Shown here: one piece after another, positions 29,813 through 43,700 of the stretch
How the letters are laid out: each line of letters starts with the position of its first letter
Numbering within the stretch: the stretch's first letter is position 1
Assembly (NCBI RefSeq): GCF_026151205.1
Contig: NC_087080.1
Span: 5,870,797-5,934,796, forward strand
From: Bolinopsis microptera
Taxonomy: Eukaryota > Ctenophora > Tentaculata > Lobata > Bolinopsidae
Length of the DNA stretch: 64,000 nt
Reading direction: 5' to 3'
Made by a program: the position numbers and the translations under genes
Notes under the pieces: model-generated
What the model was told of the DNA's origin: nothing
What the model saw: the letters and a program-made list of their open reading frames with translations, nothing else
The model's database searches: none

Positions 29813-32800
29813 TCAAACGATTAGGGTTATCCATGTCATTACAATTATTAAAATAGTCACAGTTTTAAAATTTGGTCCATGGCCAAAATTGTTTGGTTTT
29901 TGAGCAACCATTGTTGGTTCCACATTATTAGATTCTGGCTCTACAATGACTAGTTCTCTGTTGAGAGACACCTCTAAATCGTTCATTTTTGATTTAAGTC
30001 GTGACAGATGATGGTCGAACATGTTGGATGGGGTACTTTCAGTCGTTGGAATCCTGAAAATATTATCTCTCGATAAAAATTGATGCTGTGGTCATTGATA
30101 CATTGAATAAATTGCACTAGATTGTAATACTATTTATCATAAACTGATCAGAAGAAATGAATCAATAACAAATTAATTTTTGTGTGTAATTTCTAATTCT
30201 TGCAATCTATTAGGGATGGATCCTTTAGAGCTGAATGAATATTTGAAGTCTCGAAGTTACTTGATTGGAAATGCCTTCACTTATGCAGATCTTGCATTGT
30301 TTAACTTAATTGACCAGAAAAGAAACCAATACAAGGAATTCAGCAATGTTATTAGGTGGCTTAATCACATAAAAGCAATCAGAAAGCCAATAAAGGTCTC
30401 CATCATGACGGGTTAGTGTGTTTAGGTAGACCCAAGGTTACGATTCCCTTACGTTGCAGAAATGATTTAAACGCTGATTTTGTCAGCGTTGATTTTATTG
30501 ATGATTTCATTAAAGGATTAGCATTGATTGCATTTTGTCGATATTGGCAGATTTGTATTCCAAATTTACTGAATGAGACACAACTTCAGATCTCTTAAAA
30601 AGATCCCAAAGCGATAATTCTCATTATAATCCTCTTTGCAAAAAGGTTAGTTAAAATCTATAATCAATACAATTGTGAATCTGATTAACAAATGTTATCT
30701 GTTAAATGTAATTTGTTTGTAAAATCAAGTTGAGAATATCTTACCGGCTCCTGTCATATTCCCCAATCCCTGTCCCATTCCAACACCCCGCATTAGTTGT
30801 AGTCCTGGTTGCGGTAGCGTTGAAGCAAATCATTTCTGGATCAAACAGCTGATTTCCAGCAACAGTTGGAAGTTCCAATTTGGGGGTAACGGTGGTTGTG
30901 GGGGAGGGGAAGCTTCTGGTTAGTGGACGAGAAGAGTAGAACGGGGTAGGTGGGGTCGTCTTGGCTAATCTTCTTCTCCTTCCCTGAGACTGACAAATTA
31001 AGGGGTTAGAGGAGAGTTTATTTAATACGTAAGGTAAAAAGTGAAGGTAAATGTACCTATCTTGGTTTTATCAAGAGTACTGCCGATTCCACTTTCTTTT
31101 CCAACCACCAATCGCAAAGTATCAAATAAAGTAAAATATTTAATTGGATTGCAGTGATAAACATGTCGGCAAACTTACCCTATCTGCTATATTATATTCG
31201 TTGTTTACAGTTGAAATCCTATCTTTAAAATGGTATTCACACTGAAATAGATGGTTTTAGTTAATTACACTTTTACAATGATAGAAGAATGAGATATTTT
31301 GTTGTTGTTGCCCGGACGGTGCCGGTAGTTCTAATGACCAATTTAAAAAAATGTGTTTACTTAATAATATTGTATTTAAGGAACTGCACCCCTATTTAAG
31401 TGTTCGAAACGTCAGCTCTTGACTCAACGTATGAAAGGAATTTAAAAAAATCAATTTATATTTTTTTAAATCAATCTTGTGCTAGGCAGGGTGTTCTAAC
31501 TTTCCGTTTCACAACTGATCTTGCTTGATAAGGGTATTTTAAACACTTACAACATCTGCATAGTGCAAATCTTCTAAAGCTTTTCCTACTAAATTGTTAA
31601 GCTTGTCTTTGAGTCTCAGGAATCTGTCCAGATGAATGTATTTTGTAATCCTCACTTGCACCTGAAAGTTTCATTCGAAATTTAGCTTCAATTAATGAGG
31701 CATTAAATATGAAGTAAGGAGCAACACACTGGTAGTGATGCACTCACAGGTCTACTCATAGTAACATTAATGTATTAAGGAATACTAATTGTCAATATAC
31801 CATGCCAGTCATGTACAATGTACAGTCCCAACAATATTGTGGTACAACTTCACAGAAAAACACCCTCTCATCCTTTTTTCACAATTACTAAATAGTTAAA
31901 TGTCAAACACAACAAATAGTCTCAATCTGAACCACAATCATCACGGGACAATACATCACGTGACATCACGGGACAATACATCACGTGACAGCACGTGACA
32001 GTAAACACTGACCTGGACATGAAGGTTAAACCACTGGTTGATGAGCCGTACGATTGGTTGGTATGGCTCCAGACACGAGGTCACCACTTCCGTACAGTAG
32101 TTGAAGCAGGTGGGGATCTTAACGGTATGGTCGGTGCAGGTCTTGCAGCTTATATTGGTCACTGTAAAGTATCAGGGTTAGACAACTAAAGGTTTTTATT
32201 GTTCGTTGTAAAACAACATGCAAATTTTGCAATTTAGTAAAACGTTTTATAGCTGAAAGACCAGGTAATAAGGTTAGTCGTAGCAGGCCACCCTTGTACA
32301 CGCAGCAATGACTACCCAAACATACCAACTCAATAATCTTATCTTAATTCACTTTGGATCAACTTAAACTCCTTAGCAGGGGGAAGGGTGAAGGGGGGTC
32401 TACGTTATTTGTGATAACTGATATTAAACAGTACTTAGTAGCGACTAAAGCTGCTCAGTAAAATTAAACGTTATTCCCCCTCTGACTAGCCAGTGGTTGG
32501 CTCCAAATATCTTACTTCCTGAGCGAATGAGCTCTGTGATGCAATGAGGGGTGAACTGAGAGGAAAACACAACTGCGAATAGATCCTTTGCCACATTCCA
32601 GTTGGACTGTACCAGGTCGTGGGAAAATACCAGCTCCTGAATATTAGTGATCAGTCATTACAAGCGGCATTCTAATCGTTCCGTTCTTTGCCCGTATCTT
32701 CAATGGGCATAACAGCCGGTTTGGTGATATCGACGTATTTGTGATTTCTGGAGAAAGTCACTCAAAAGTGACGCAATCACTGTCATTATAATGCGCATAA

Positions 32801-33945
32801 TTGAGTAAATATATCAATTAGCGACTTACACGGACAATTAAAAAGAGAAAAGAAATCATCATTCTAAAAATTCGAACCTGTAGAAAAGAGCTGATGGACG
32901 ACTCCATATCTCTGACTATACCCCTTTTACAAAACGTGGGCATGCTTTCGACGTTGTAATAGATGTCGAGATAATCTAGAGTGGCTTGAGTGATTAGAGT
33001 TTCTCGTTTAGTACTGAGATTATCTAACAGTTTGTACTCCAGAGCAGTCTCCCGGAGAGAGGCAGACATGTAGGGCAGCTGCATACTCTGCATACCTGGC
33101 AAGTTATCAGGGTTACCACGGTTTCTATGGTTGTTACTTGTTATCATGGTTACTATGGTTACTTTGTTAGTATGAGTACTTATGTCTCTATATCTCTATA
33201 TCGTCTCCACACTCACGGTAGAAGAGGTCGGATGTCAGGTCTCTCATCTGCATGAGATGCCCGAAGAAGAGAGTGTGCGCGTAGGTATTCGCATAGCCCT
33301 TCATGACCATCTCCACTGAGCGGGTACAACAGTGCGGGGATTCTCGGTACCTACAAATATCATCTGGAGGGAAAAACAGGTTTAACACGACGTGATAATT
33401 CACCATGTGGTATCTTAGATAGGGTAATATGCCGTAATAATTAATAAAGCCTAAAAACAATCGGAATCAAAGAACTAGGATATTAGAATCAAAGAGACGT
33501 TATCCTTCACAATAACACTCTTACATCTGCAGTGATCGATATCTAGACTTTACAAGCTTTGCACATTTAGGAGGATCTAACTTACTTTTCGGCCAGTCCG
33601 GTCGAAGCACTCGGTTAGGGATGAAGTGGTTCAAGATATTACACGTTTCTCCAGTACCTAAAAAGGCTTGTAACAAACTGATCAAAAACAAAAATGAATA
33701 CATTTTCAAGATAAAATCATAGGTTAATCGAACCACTCATCAAGTTTATTATAAATTATATACAATAACTGTGTCGTTAATTGAGCTACAATATACATTT
33801 ATTGGGTATTTCGAACAAGATTTCTATTGGGTGTATGATAACCAAGTAAAAGAAATAGAAAAGTTAAAGTGAAAGCAGCAAATTACTCACTATTCGCTAG
33901 AGAGGGGAGAGAAAAGCCAGTAAACAGTAGCAAGATTAAACGCAT
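29813..33945 (-). CDS. GPC: Glypican (GPI-anchored cell-surface proteoglycan core protein)
   Basis: Ten exons join in frame: 33945-33891, 33657-33586, 33363-33217, 33095-32878, 32636-32516, 32161-32013, 31661-31551, 31241-31179, 30989-30745 and 30053-29813. They total 1422 bases, or 473 residues plus stop. A signal peptide (MRLILLLFTGFSLPSLA) is followed by an N-terminal cysteine block (ICRYRESPHCCTR), a helical middle and the diagnostic SCKTC...PTCFNYCTEVVTSC block. A furin-like GRRRR site comes next, then CWNGTGIGEY, and a hydrophobic tail (VTILIIVMTWITLIV) suited to GPI anchoring. There are exactly 14 cysteines, spaced as in glypicans. Glypicans modulate Wnt, Hedgehog, BMP and FGF signalling at the cell surface. 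No Ser-Gly attachment site occurs in the C-terminal region; instead it is Thr/Pro-rich. Confidence 0.93.
30214..30415 (+). CDS. GST C-terminal-like exon or fragment, antisense in the glypican intron
   Basis: After a good acceptor (AATCTATTAG at 30213) the plus strand encodes LNEYLKSRSYLIGNAFTYAD, then LALFNLI and NVIRWLNHIKA. This resembles the GST-C domain found in EEF1B, EEF1E1/AIMP3 and cysteinyl- or methionyl-tRNA synthetases (L..YL..rsYL.G...t.AD...f, .N..RW..Hi). A possible donor follows at 30396 (AAAG/GTCTCC). No partner exons were recognised on the plus strand. It may be a lone pseudo-exon, a retro-fragment or part of a gene whose other exons I cannot see. It lies in the last glypican intron (30054-30744). 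Confidence 0.5.
31935..32000. repeat. Tandem CACGTGAC-containing repeat in a glypican intron
   Basis: GGGACAATACATCACGTGAC is repeated with variants (three CACGTGAC words between about 31958 and 32000) immediately downstream of glypican exon 6. Confidence 0.7.
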
Positions 33946-36700
33946 CGCCACCTTTTCATTGTTGCTTGTAACGGCTATCTTCTAACTGATGTTTTGTCGA
34001 ATTTTTCTCTTCATTCTAACACTAAAGTAGTTAATTATGTAAAATATGTTAAAATATGTGAAATATGCTACGCAAGTTTTTTAAGGAATGCAAAATTATA
34101 TAATTTAAATTATTTCTCTAATAAAATATGATGTGTACCTATAAAACACTAATGAAACATACGATAAGTGAACCTTTCCAGCCCTTTAAAACAACTAAAT
34201 CTTTGGAAGTATCTAGAGTGAGCTTTGCTACAGTTCAGCTCTTCGTTTTTAGCTGCATGGATAGCCACAACGATTCTTTACAAGATGTACACTTCAAAAT
34301 ATCACGGGTGTGAATGTCGTGCCGACCACACCTACAAATAGTGGCGAGTGTTTTTTAATTTTTTAAATGCGCGTGGTTACCTGCTACTGGTTACCTGTTC
34401 GCGTTCAAGGGGTGCTAATCATAACGCATAACATAAATGTTAATGATTTTAGAAATGAGAGGGGTATTTTCAAACAATTTCATAACGTTGAATAAGTGTT
34501 AATTTTATAGTATAGTATCCTGTTGAAGTATAGTATAGTATATACATTATAAATTATACAGATTGAGTTTGTTAACACATCGTATGAATGTACGCTTAGT
34601 CAAGTTTAATTAGTTGGCCTGTATTCAGGGGTACAATTAAAATAAAGAGAAAATGTTAAGAATTCGGTTAAAGCTTGACTAAAGCTTGACTGAAGAGTGA
34701 AGTTTCTTCCATAAATCCATTTTAACGTTCTGCAGAAATAAAATAACCGCAATTTGCGACTCCCGCTTAAAAACTGACTAATTGTCGGAAACCTGGCTCC
34801 GACAACTGTAATTGTTAAACTATGCCTAAAACATGAACCGCAACCTGAACTTCTAATTGTTGGTATTTAACCGTATTTTCTAATGGGCTGTGAAGGCGCC
34901 AGTACAAATATTTTAAACGTATCCAAGTATTGTTAAACGCGGAAACAGCAAGAAACGAGTGAACTAAAACCAATGTAGGAATATAGTGATAATGACCACA
35001 GTCCCCTACGAAGAAGAATGTAGGAATATTTGAAGCACTAAATGAAAAAAAGGACCTCCCAATGGCCAGTAGTCTGTGTGAAGAGTGAAAACTTACAAAT
35101 TCTAGTGCCGAAAAAAATGTTTCAGATTTCTTGTGGTCTTTCATTGGTTGAGTTTTTAACAAAATCAAGATAAATAGTCGTGATTTCACTTTCGATTTTT
35201 AATATTTACACCGCGAAATCCTCAACCTTGTAACCGCAAATAAGTTTTGTTACCACATTATGATTTGGTTACAACTGTAACGAAAGATTTCAGGGCGGAA
35301 GTATGTTCGATGTTCGGTCAAAACGTGCAGAATTATGCTAAAACCATTCGATAAAATGGATTAAAAAAGTGGATTTTCATTTATAATAAATTATAAGTTT
35401 GTGCAAGGTTGTTACAAAAAAGATTTAAACCTTACTTGAAATAAAGTAGATTGGAAGTAATTTTGAAAACAACTGATTCTGACTAAGCAGGATTACCAAA
35501 ACACAGTCCGCACATACTGGTGTATACTTAACAGTACCACGCAGCGGCAGGGAGTAGAGAGGAAATGAAACCTATTCTGCCTTGATACAGACCAGCGAAT
35601 ACTGATAATCAGTAATTATTGTTGACGCTAAATATCAGCCAAATTGCCTTGTCTGAGGCAACAAGGAAAAGTAAATAGATCGAGCAATTTCAGCAATGTA
35701 ACATCAACAATTGTTTGATTTGTGGTCTCGAAGAATACAATCTCGAGTAACGACCTGACGGTAGGTATGAATTCTGTTATTTCATGCCCGGTGATAAATC
35801 GAGGATAAATTACGTTAAAATGAAATCAAGGTAACATTATATATTTCATTGTAAATACAGTAGGAAGAAAAACACGTTCTACACCATTAGTCAGTGAACC
35901 ATAACAAGGAATTTCAAAAACTCACTATTATAATTACCATGGAAACGCCTGTAATTGATTACTACATTTACAAAATAATTACTGAACATGTAGTCCGTGG
36001 TTAGCAGTGAAACCAGGCTGAAATTCAGTTACAGTGCCGAGAAATAGCATGAAAGTGGAAGTGATGGAACCAAGTATCATGGTTTATGGGTGGGAACATT
36101 CGGGAGATTGCGAACAGAGTTATCAAATGTCAAGTAAATAGTCCCCAGTCATGGGAACAAAATAGAGTCTTCTGATTGGTTGATTCTAGGTCACGTTACG
36201 TAATCGTCAGAGATCATTGGTCCACAGTTTGTTGACGATTTACCATCAACTCTAGTTATTTGATTATTGTAAATTATTGTAAACTCTGTGAGCCTACTCA
36301 TCAATTGTCTGTAAACCAGACGAGACAAATCAATAAACATATTATTCAGTATTCACGCAACATATTTGAAATTGCTACATAAAAGTGCAAACAAACAGTT
36401 CCATCAGCCGGAAAAGAGAAGGAACATTCTCTCTTACAAGCATGCTACGTGACCGACAATACTTAACTTAAAGGAAATCGAATAATGCTAGTAGTAATGC
36501 TAGTAGTAGTAGAGGAGTATCATGCGGACAGGTAAGTAAGCCTGAAGATAATTGCGAGCTAACTCCGTGTGGTCTACCTTCACTATACCTTCAACAGTGA
36601 GATCAGCACATTAGTGGCTCTCTCTCTCTCTCTCTGGTTTGAGGAGAAAATTGTGATTTAATTCCAAGGGCGAGCCCTAATTATACGGGTTTGTGGTTAA
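33946..36700. other. Upstream flank of glypican and non-coding spacer
   Basis: Presumed 5' flank of the glypican gene followed by AT-rich DNA. The 124-residue minus open frame at 34815-35189 has no recognised motif. Short TATAGTATAG repeats lie at about 34505-34545. Confidence 0.4.
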
Positions 36701-36704
36701 TCTC

Positions 36705-37795
36705 AGAATACAATCAGTAATTTTCTAGTACATTCTGAAGGAAGACGGTCTTATCTGTCATCTACTAGTACATACTACATGTTGAAACTAGACGGACTCA
36801 GAATATAATCAGTCACCTTTTAGTGCATGTTGAAACTAGACGGACTCAGAATATAATCAGTCGTCTACTAGCAGGCACGTAGCCAGGGGGGGGGGCTAGG
36901 GGGGCGGCAGCCCCCCCCCCCCCCGGAAAAAATCGAACCCCAGAAAAAAGATAAGCCCCCTAGTCCCCATGGTCGCCTGGTAACTGGGCTGTGTTTATGA
37001 CTGCAGTCAGTCAAAGATTTGAACTGTGGATTAGTAAATATATGTCATTAAATCCAAGCAAACATTCTAGAAGACTTCTATAATTATAGTCAATAGTGTC
37101 CCCTAGACCGTAGGAAATGTAAAAATCTTAAGACGATGAGGGCCTGAGTAAGTCGTAAATTCTGATTGGAGAATGCAGATTGCTGTTGTGAAGTTACCAA
37201 ATTTACGTGAGTACTTGATTCTTTTCAATCCCAGTTTATTGCTGTCCTACAAATTTCTTTAATGCCAAATGTCGTCTAAAACACCCTGTTTCGCAAAAAA
37301 ATTCCGGGGGGCTGCGCCCCCCTAGCCCCCGCCAAGGGGCTCCGCCCCTGGACCCCGCTGGGGGCTGCGCCCCCAGACCCCTGCCACAGCTTGATTGGAC
37401 GCGTCGGCTCGCTTCGCTCACCGACAGCCCCCATCAAAGAAAAATCCTGGCTACGTCCCTGTCTACTAGTACGTCATGTTGAAACTAGACGGACTCAGAA
37501 TATAATCAGTCATCTACTAGTACATGTTGAAACTAGACGGACTCAGAATATAATCAGTCGTCTACTAGTACGTCATGTTGAAACTAGACGGACTCAGAAT
37601 ATAATCAGTCGTCTACTAGTACGTCATGTTGAAACTAGACGGACTCAGAATATAATCAGACATCTACTAGTAGTACTAGTACATGTTGAAAATAGACGGA
37701 CTGAGAGTATAATCAATCATCTACTAGTACATGTTGAAACTAGACGGACTCAGAATATAATCAGTCATCTACTAGTACATGTTGAAAATAAACGA
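36705..37795 (+). repeat. 48-51-bp minisatellite, interrupted by a hAT element
   Basis: Units reading ATGTTGAAACTAGACGGACT then CAGAATATAATCAGTC and TCTACTAGTAC repeat from about 36705 to 36871 and again from 37462 to 37795. Some units carry an extra CGT. The open frame through it simply translates the repeat. Confidence 0.9.
36872..37461. mobile_element. hAT-like non-autonomous element with CAGGnACGTAGCCAGG ends, 590 bp
   Basis: Inverted ends CAGGCACGTAGCCAGG / CCTGGCTACGTCCCTG are flanked by 8-bp repeats TCTACTAG (36864-36871 and 37462-37469), which is also part of the minisatellite unit. Poly-G and poly-C blocks near 36885-36922 and GC-rich words near 37305-37380 occur inside. No transposase was seen. 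Confidence 0.88.
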
Positions 37796-37799
37796 CTCT

Positions 37800-40700
37800 G
37801 GACGGCTGGATTGATATAGAAGCTACTGACCTGAATGAAAATACTAAAATGTTTTGAAACGTGGCTTAGACAGCTGTCACAGGTGAAATTACTCCCAAAA
37901 TTATTACTGGAAATATTTGCATAATCATTACTGGAAATATTTGCATACCAATTAGTTAATGAGCTCGATTTGAGACAGACTATTTCAGAAAACAAATAGT
38001 TTGCCGAGTAAAAAAAAAGAAGGGGAGATTAGGTTTGTAAAGCAAAAATCAAATTTGTGAGCTAAATCAAGACAGAACTTTTTAAACAGTCAAGCGTTTA
38101 AAAATGAAAAACTAACCGATCATCAAAATCTAGATGTAATGTTTAAACAAAACACTCAGAATTCCGTCGCTAAAAAACAAACTAAACAACATTCAAACAC
38201 TCGGCAAACGCCGCATCGGGAAATGGCTACCAGTTAACAGTTCACCACAGAACAACATTACAAAATGACAGTAACTAAGTGAATGAGCACCGCCCTTGTG
38301 CTAACTCCAATCACTAATCACACCAATATTTCTCTCTCTCACACCAATATTGCTCTTCTCCCCTGCAGCGCAAATTGAACCAAGACAACACCCAACATGG
38401 TTACTGTTGAAATGTGGTGAGTTGACATGTTGATATCCGGGGTGCAATGTTGATTTCCGGGTCACGAGTTGGGGGGTGGGGACGCCAAAAGGAGGAGAGG
38501 GACGATAAAGGGAAGAGATGGACGGTAAGGGAGGTTAATTGTGAGAAAGCGGCTGATGGTGAGGCTGTGGTTTGCGGTTTGGTAAATGTTTTGTGAGTTC
38601 AACTGTCTGTACTGCGAGAGTTGGCGTATGAGAGTTGGTTATGGGAGTCGGAGATATTTTAATCGGTGCATATTGGCTTACGAGTATTTAAATGTATGCC
38701 GTTTAGTCCAGTACTTACGGGAATTCATTTCTGTAGGCCTGAGAAAATGCTGTGTGGCCAAAGAACAAGGTGCAGTCAACAATGCCTTACCCAGACGAGA
38801 TGAGAATTGAAACTTTCAAACAAAACGCTATATTATGAACGTTGGCTGGAATAAAGCACTTGATAAAGTATTCTTGTTATGAAAACGATTAAACCTATGA
38901 CAAATCATCCAGACGGCAATCACGCGCCTCATCATGACCCTGGGTTCAATCAGACCGTCTGGAGTTATCCTAGTTAAATCCCGCTACATCTCCCTACAAA
39001 AACAAAGTCATAACACGGTTCAAAGAGTAGAGTAGAGCACCGTAGACCAATGATTGGTCTACGGTAAAATTGGTCACCAATCCAGTAAATCACTGGTAAA
39101 TAAATTATAAAATTTCGAACAAATGACACAACAACAAAAACTACAGTCTTAGCGTGAGACTGTGGGAATATTTCAAACGAAAGTGATAAAATTAGGAAAA
39201 AAATGCGGGTCGAGGTGCAGGTTAAAGAAGGTCTGTTAAGGATTACAGACAGTTCAGAGTATCAAGATACAGATTAATACTTTCCGGATGGCTCAACGTG
39301 GGAGAATGTGAGACGATATGGCGTGGAGAGAATAGACTGTAGTCTGACCCATAGGTACTTGTGCTAACTTCACTGTGGTGTAGGGGTTGAAGTAGACCGG
39401 GGTATGTGGTGTTCAGTCTCCAACCACCAACCACAACCCTCACAAAACCCACGTGATCAAACTTCCACCAATGACAAGCCCGCTAGGGAAGTATTTGTCA
39501 TGACGGTGAAATCTTGTTAGGGTCGTTCTTCTGAGTCCATCTGTGATGTAATAAGAGGGTGGTAATGAGATTTTAGCCTAGGTTGGGCAGACGAGTTTAA
39601 AAGGTCAGTAAGAATAGCAGGACGTGGTGGGGGATAGGAACAATGTTGTGTTTCCCAGAGCAGACAGTTTGTGGCAAATTTAGCTGGACTTTTGGGGACT
39701 TACACTAATAATAACCGTGCTAATCAGTAGGTAACTGGGTTAGGGCAAGGTTTAGTACTAAGAAGAGCTGAGAGGTTGGGAGGAGGTTATACTTGATCAT
39801 AACTAAGTTTTGTACTTTTATAAGGTAAAGTAATGAATTTGTTAGAGTTAACGCTATTTTGATAAATTGCAATTGTGTTGGAGTTTCAAGCTAACAATAG
39901 AGTTGACAAATGGTGACAGATCTAATGATAAATTAAGCCGTAAAAAGGGGAATTTTAGGACAAATGACTGCATCCTGTCTAATCTTTTGTGATGAATTTT
40001 TAACTAATTTTTCTACTAAAATCTTAAAACATTCTAGTCTCCATGATATTAGCACGGAGTCTGTGGTAATCACATTTAATTAGACGAAAAAAAAACAGAA
40101 CATGAACAGAAATTCCATTCCGCATCAATTATCATTTTTGAAATTTCAACATAATATCTAATCTTGCAAAAAAAACTTGTGTGTGACCTGTGACAGGTAA
40201 TAGTGATGTCAGAGGGTACAGCTAATGGATGAAGCTAGTAAATGAAGCTAGTAAAGGTCTTCACTTTTGTCGGAAGAAAGTTATTAATCCAACCCGGTGT
40301 TAATGAGGGTATATAAATCCCCGAGGACGTATTTACTTAACTATCCTGATAAATAATTCAGCCTATTTCCTGATCTATTTATCAGGAATGCACTGCTATT
40401 TTAGTGTTGAATGGTATCGACAGTGCGCAAGGTGGCCTATAAGAAGTTATTTGAAAAACTATCAGACACCTATATCGAATAACAATTCATAGAAAAATGA
40501 TAAAACAAATTTGATAGTAATGCGACGAATGCTATAGATTGTTCTCTAAAAATGGATAGCATCCAACTTTTGGTCTCATACTGTATCTGAAATAACATCC
40601 TGCGATTTAAAATACTACAAACCAAAGATCACTCCTCCAATCTTGTATTGCTTAGGAATAACTACGCCCAAATATATACCACCGCCCTCAATGCTGGACT

Positions 40701-43700
40701 ATTTCAGCATACTTCTCCTTTAGTTTCAGACCTTACCTACCGGTGCATTCCAGCGACGCCGCGACTGTTTTTAACATGATTGTAAAAGAGAAAATAAACA
40801 GCAAAATCAAGACAAAGCGAAATTCTGATCCTCAAGAACGATCTCGTTATTGATTCCCATGAACCGATCGGTAATGATATAACTAATTATATTATGCACT
40901 ATAACCCACGACGAAATCAATCTTCAAATCTCGATTACAATGAACGCTAAATAATAATCAGTGAGACAACGTAATTATGGTAATTGCTTTTATTACCGTT
41001 CCGCTCCATATCCTCTTTTACTAGTATCCATGATTGGTTCGGGAAAGAAGAAATTAAGATCCAGGTCTATTATTCGTAGCAAAACTATAAAAGGTGTATC
41101 ATAAGTAAAAATATGTTACTTTCATAGGTAAGCTTAGGAAGCACTAACGTTAATAAATAATCATTAAACTTAGCGCACTGATTATTATTGATTATTCAGT
41201 GTCCAGTGACAAGCGGTGAAAGTTTTACAAAGCTAAAAAATGCATGACAAACACATTAAGTAAAGCCAATGCACCCGGCTGCACTGCACCGTTATGGTAG
41301 ATCAAAGGCTCTGTTTACTTTATTTCAGTAAAATTAGTAAACATGTCAATAAAAGCTGCCCGGCCCACATTGAAGGTAAACAATTATTTTGCTACCATTA
41401 ACCAGCAGTAAAAGAGTTACTAACATCAAAGTGATCTCAACCAACTCCAAAACATTTGCTACAATCAACAAACTCTAAAAATGTTACCTCCTCAAAACTT
41501 TGTACCCTCTGAAAGGTTGACGCACTCTTCAAACCGCACTGTCATCTCAACAAACGCTCCATTGAACTAGTAATTAGGTACTATTACGGCTGTTTGCTGC
41601 CTTTTTACCTGGAAATCGATTTACCCTTGACAAATTATCAGTTGACCGGCAATCAAGGCGCACCCGGGCCTAACACAAATCATATTTGATCCTGTATCTG
41701 ATCCTGTTACTGAGTTGAAAATCAGACGAGGTAGACTGTTCCGTTGTTACGACCCAATCTTTTGTAACGATAAAAACAGCGATAAAACGATTGATCCACA
41801 AAATCAAAGTTGTCGGGCGTCTAGTGATAATAAGAAACCAGCGATCTTTGACTACCTTAGATAATTAATTTGGTCTTGGATAATTAATTTTGTCCTAGAT
41901 AGTTATCTTGGCCCCGGAAATAAACTCTTTAAATTAAATAATCACTTCATCCCTGTTTTGACCTTAGTCGCTATATTCTCTACCCTGGACGGAGCGTTCA
42001 ATGATTATTCTTAGTTGTTTCAGTACTTAAATCATTAATCTCTAAATTCGGCTAGATCAGATGAAAATGATTTAGGTAATTCTGTCTTTGAAATCCCTGA
42101 TCCTATACGATCAAAAGTTAAGAAACATTCTGAAATGCACGTACGTAAAATGAACCGCATCTTTGGTAACTAAATTACCCAAATTATTCTATCACTTTCC
42201 CCTTGTTTGCGTCTTGTAACTAAATCTAAATATATCAAATTTAAATAATCAGGAGACTCAAGCAGCTGGTCATTAAGTTAGAGAGATTAATCAACTAACA
42301 GTAGTAACTAAACGAATATTCAAGTATCAATCTAAGGATATGATATGCGTTGGCCTCCGCCCAGTAAGGCGACTTACAGAGTCTCCATAATGAACATCAG
42401 TCGAGTATAATGGGAGGGAACGTGAATTATGCATGGGAAATAGAAACGCTATGTGGTCACCTGTGGGTCAATAAGTATTACTGAACGAAATTAATAAGGC
42501 GACTTAAAAACTAGTGTTTAGAAGCCCAAGCAAAAAGATCTGTAATTTACTGCTCTAAATTGTTGTTTAAATTCATTTGTCAAAGCATTTCATTTGGAGT
42601 GAAAACCAAATATATAGCTTCACTTCAACTGAAAAATTTCGCAACAAAAACTGTACCTACATAATACAGTTAGCAACCTGTTGTTGACAAACAGACTGCA
42701 GCTGATGCAGACAGTCTGCATCGGCTCCGCTTGGAGGAGAAACCTTTTAATGCTGCAAACCGTTAATATGTTAATTAATTGAACATGCAGCTCAGCTAAT
42801 TTCTGTTACGAGTCGTTACGGACAGCCTTGCAGTGCAGTCACGTGATTAGGGATTATTTAGGCAGCAGGTTTGTGTATGAAACATTAGTTTATAGTTTTT
42901 GTTGGTTTATAACAGGAATCAGATTTTAGAATGCAACGGCTAAAAAATTAAAATCACAGAAAACTTTTGTGGGCCAAAAGATCATACTTAGTATTTTGGA
43001 GGAAGGTTGGTACTTGGTGGCCACAGCGCTGTGACAGTGACCGCATGTCACTCAGGGATTGGCAGTAGAGAGTCTGGCAGTCTGACGAAACCCTTTTCAC
43101 AAAAAATACTGGCATGCAAAGAAAATTGGCTAGGGAGGCTGTGAGAATCAATACAAGTTAACATTTAATATTCTGTAGTCACATATGACTGATCTACAGT
43201 GCAGTATCAAACTTCTCATCATATTGACAATGAGTGCTAAGACTGCTCCAAGATCCCAAAAAATAAAATCTGCTGCTATGAACTTAATTGAGTAGTTAAG
43301 TTCTTGACCAGACGTTGAACTTATCAAGAAGTTACAGTTACCATAGAAGAACAGCTACACAGCTATAAAATAAATACATCAAAGTAATGAGTGGCAGACT
43401 ATAGGGAGCTGGTTAGCGACATGTAACTTTAGGAGTGAGGAGGCAGGGGAAGTGACATAAACTTGGAGCAAAGCAATCTCATTAATACGGCTGATCACGT
43501 GACATGATGAAACTATCGTTATTTTATGCAGGGAGGGGGGAGGGTTAAATCGTCACAAATCTTCATCACAAGATCAAAACTAACACGCCAAAGTTAATGA
43601 AAGGTCCCCCCTCCCCTTCGATATTATAGTTGTGTAAAGCAATCACTGAATCAGATTTATAGCGACCGTGATGCTCGATACCTATCGTGACTGAGTTTCA

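Noticed and set aside
34815-35189. 124-residue minus-strand open frame
   Set aside because: No motif, no supporting splice or promoter signal, and AT-rich composition compatible with chance.
37391-37819. 142-residue open frame with HVETRRTQNII repeats
   Set aside because: It is the translation of the 48-51-bp minisatellite and starts inside a hAT element. No independent coding evidence.
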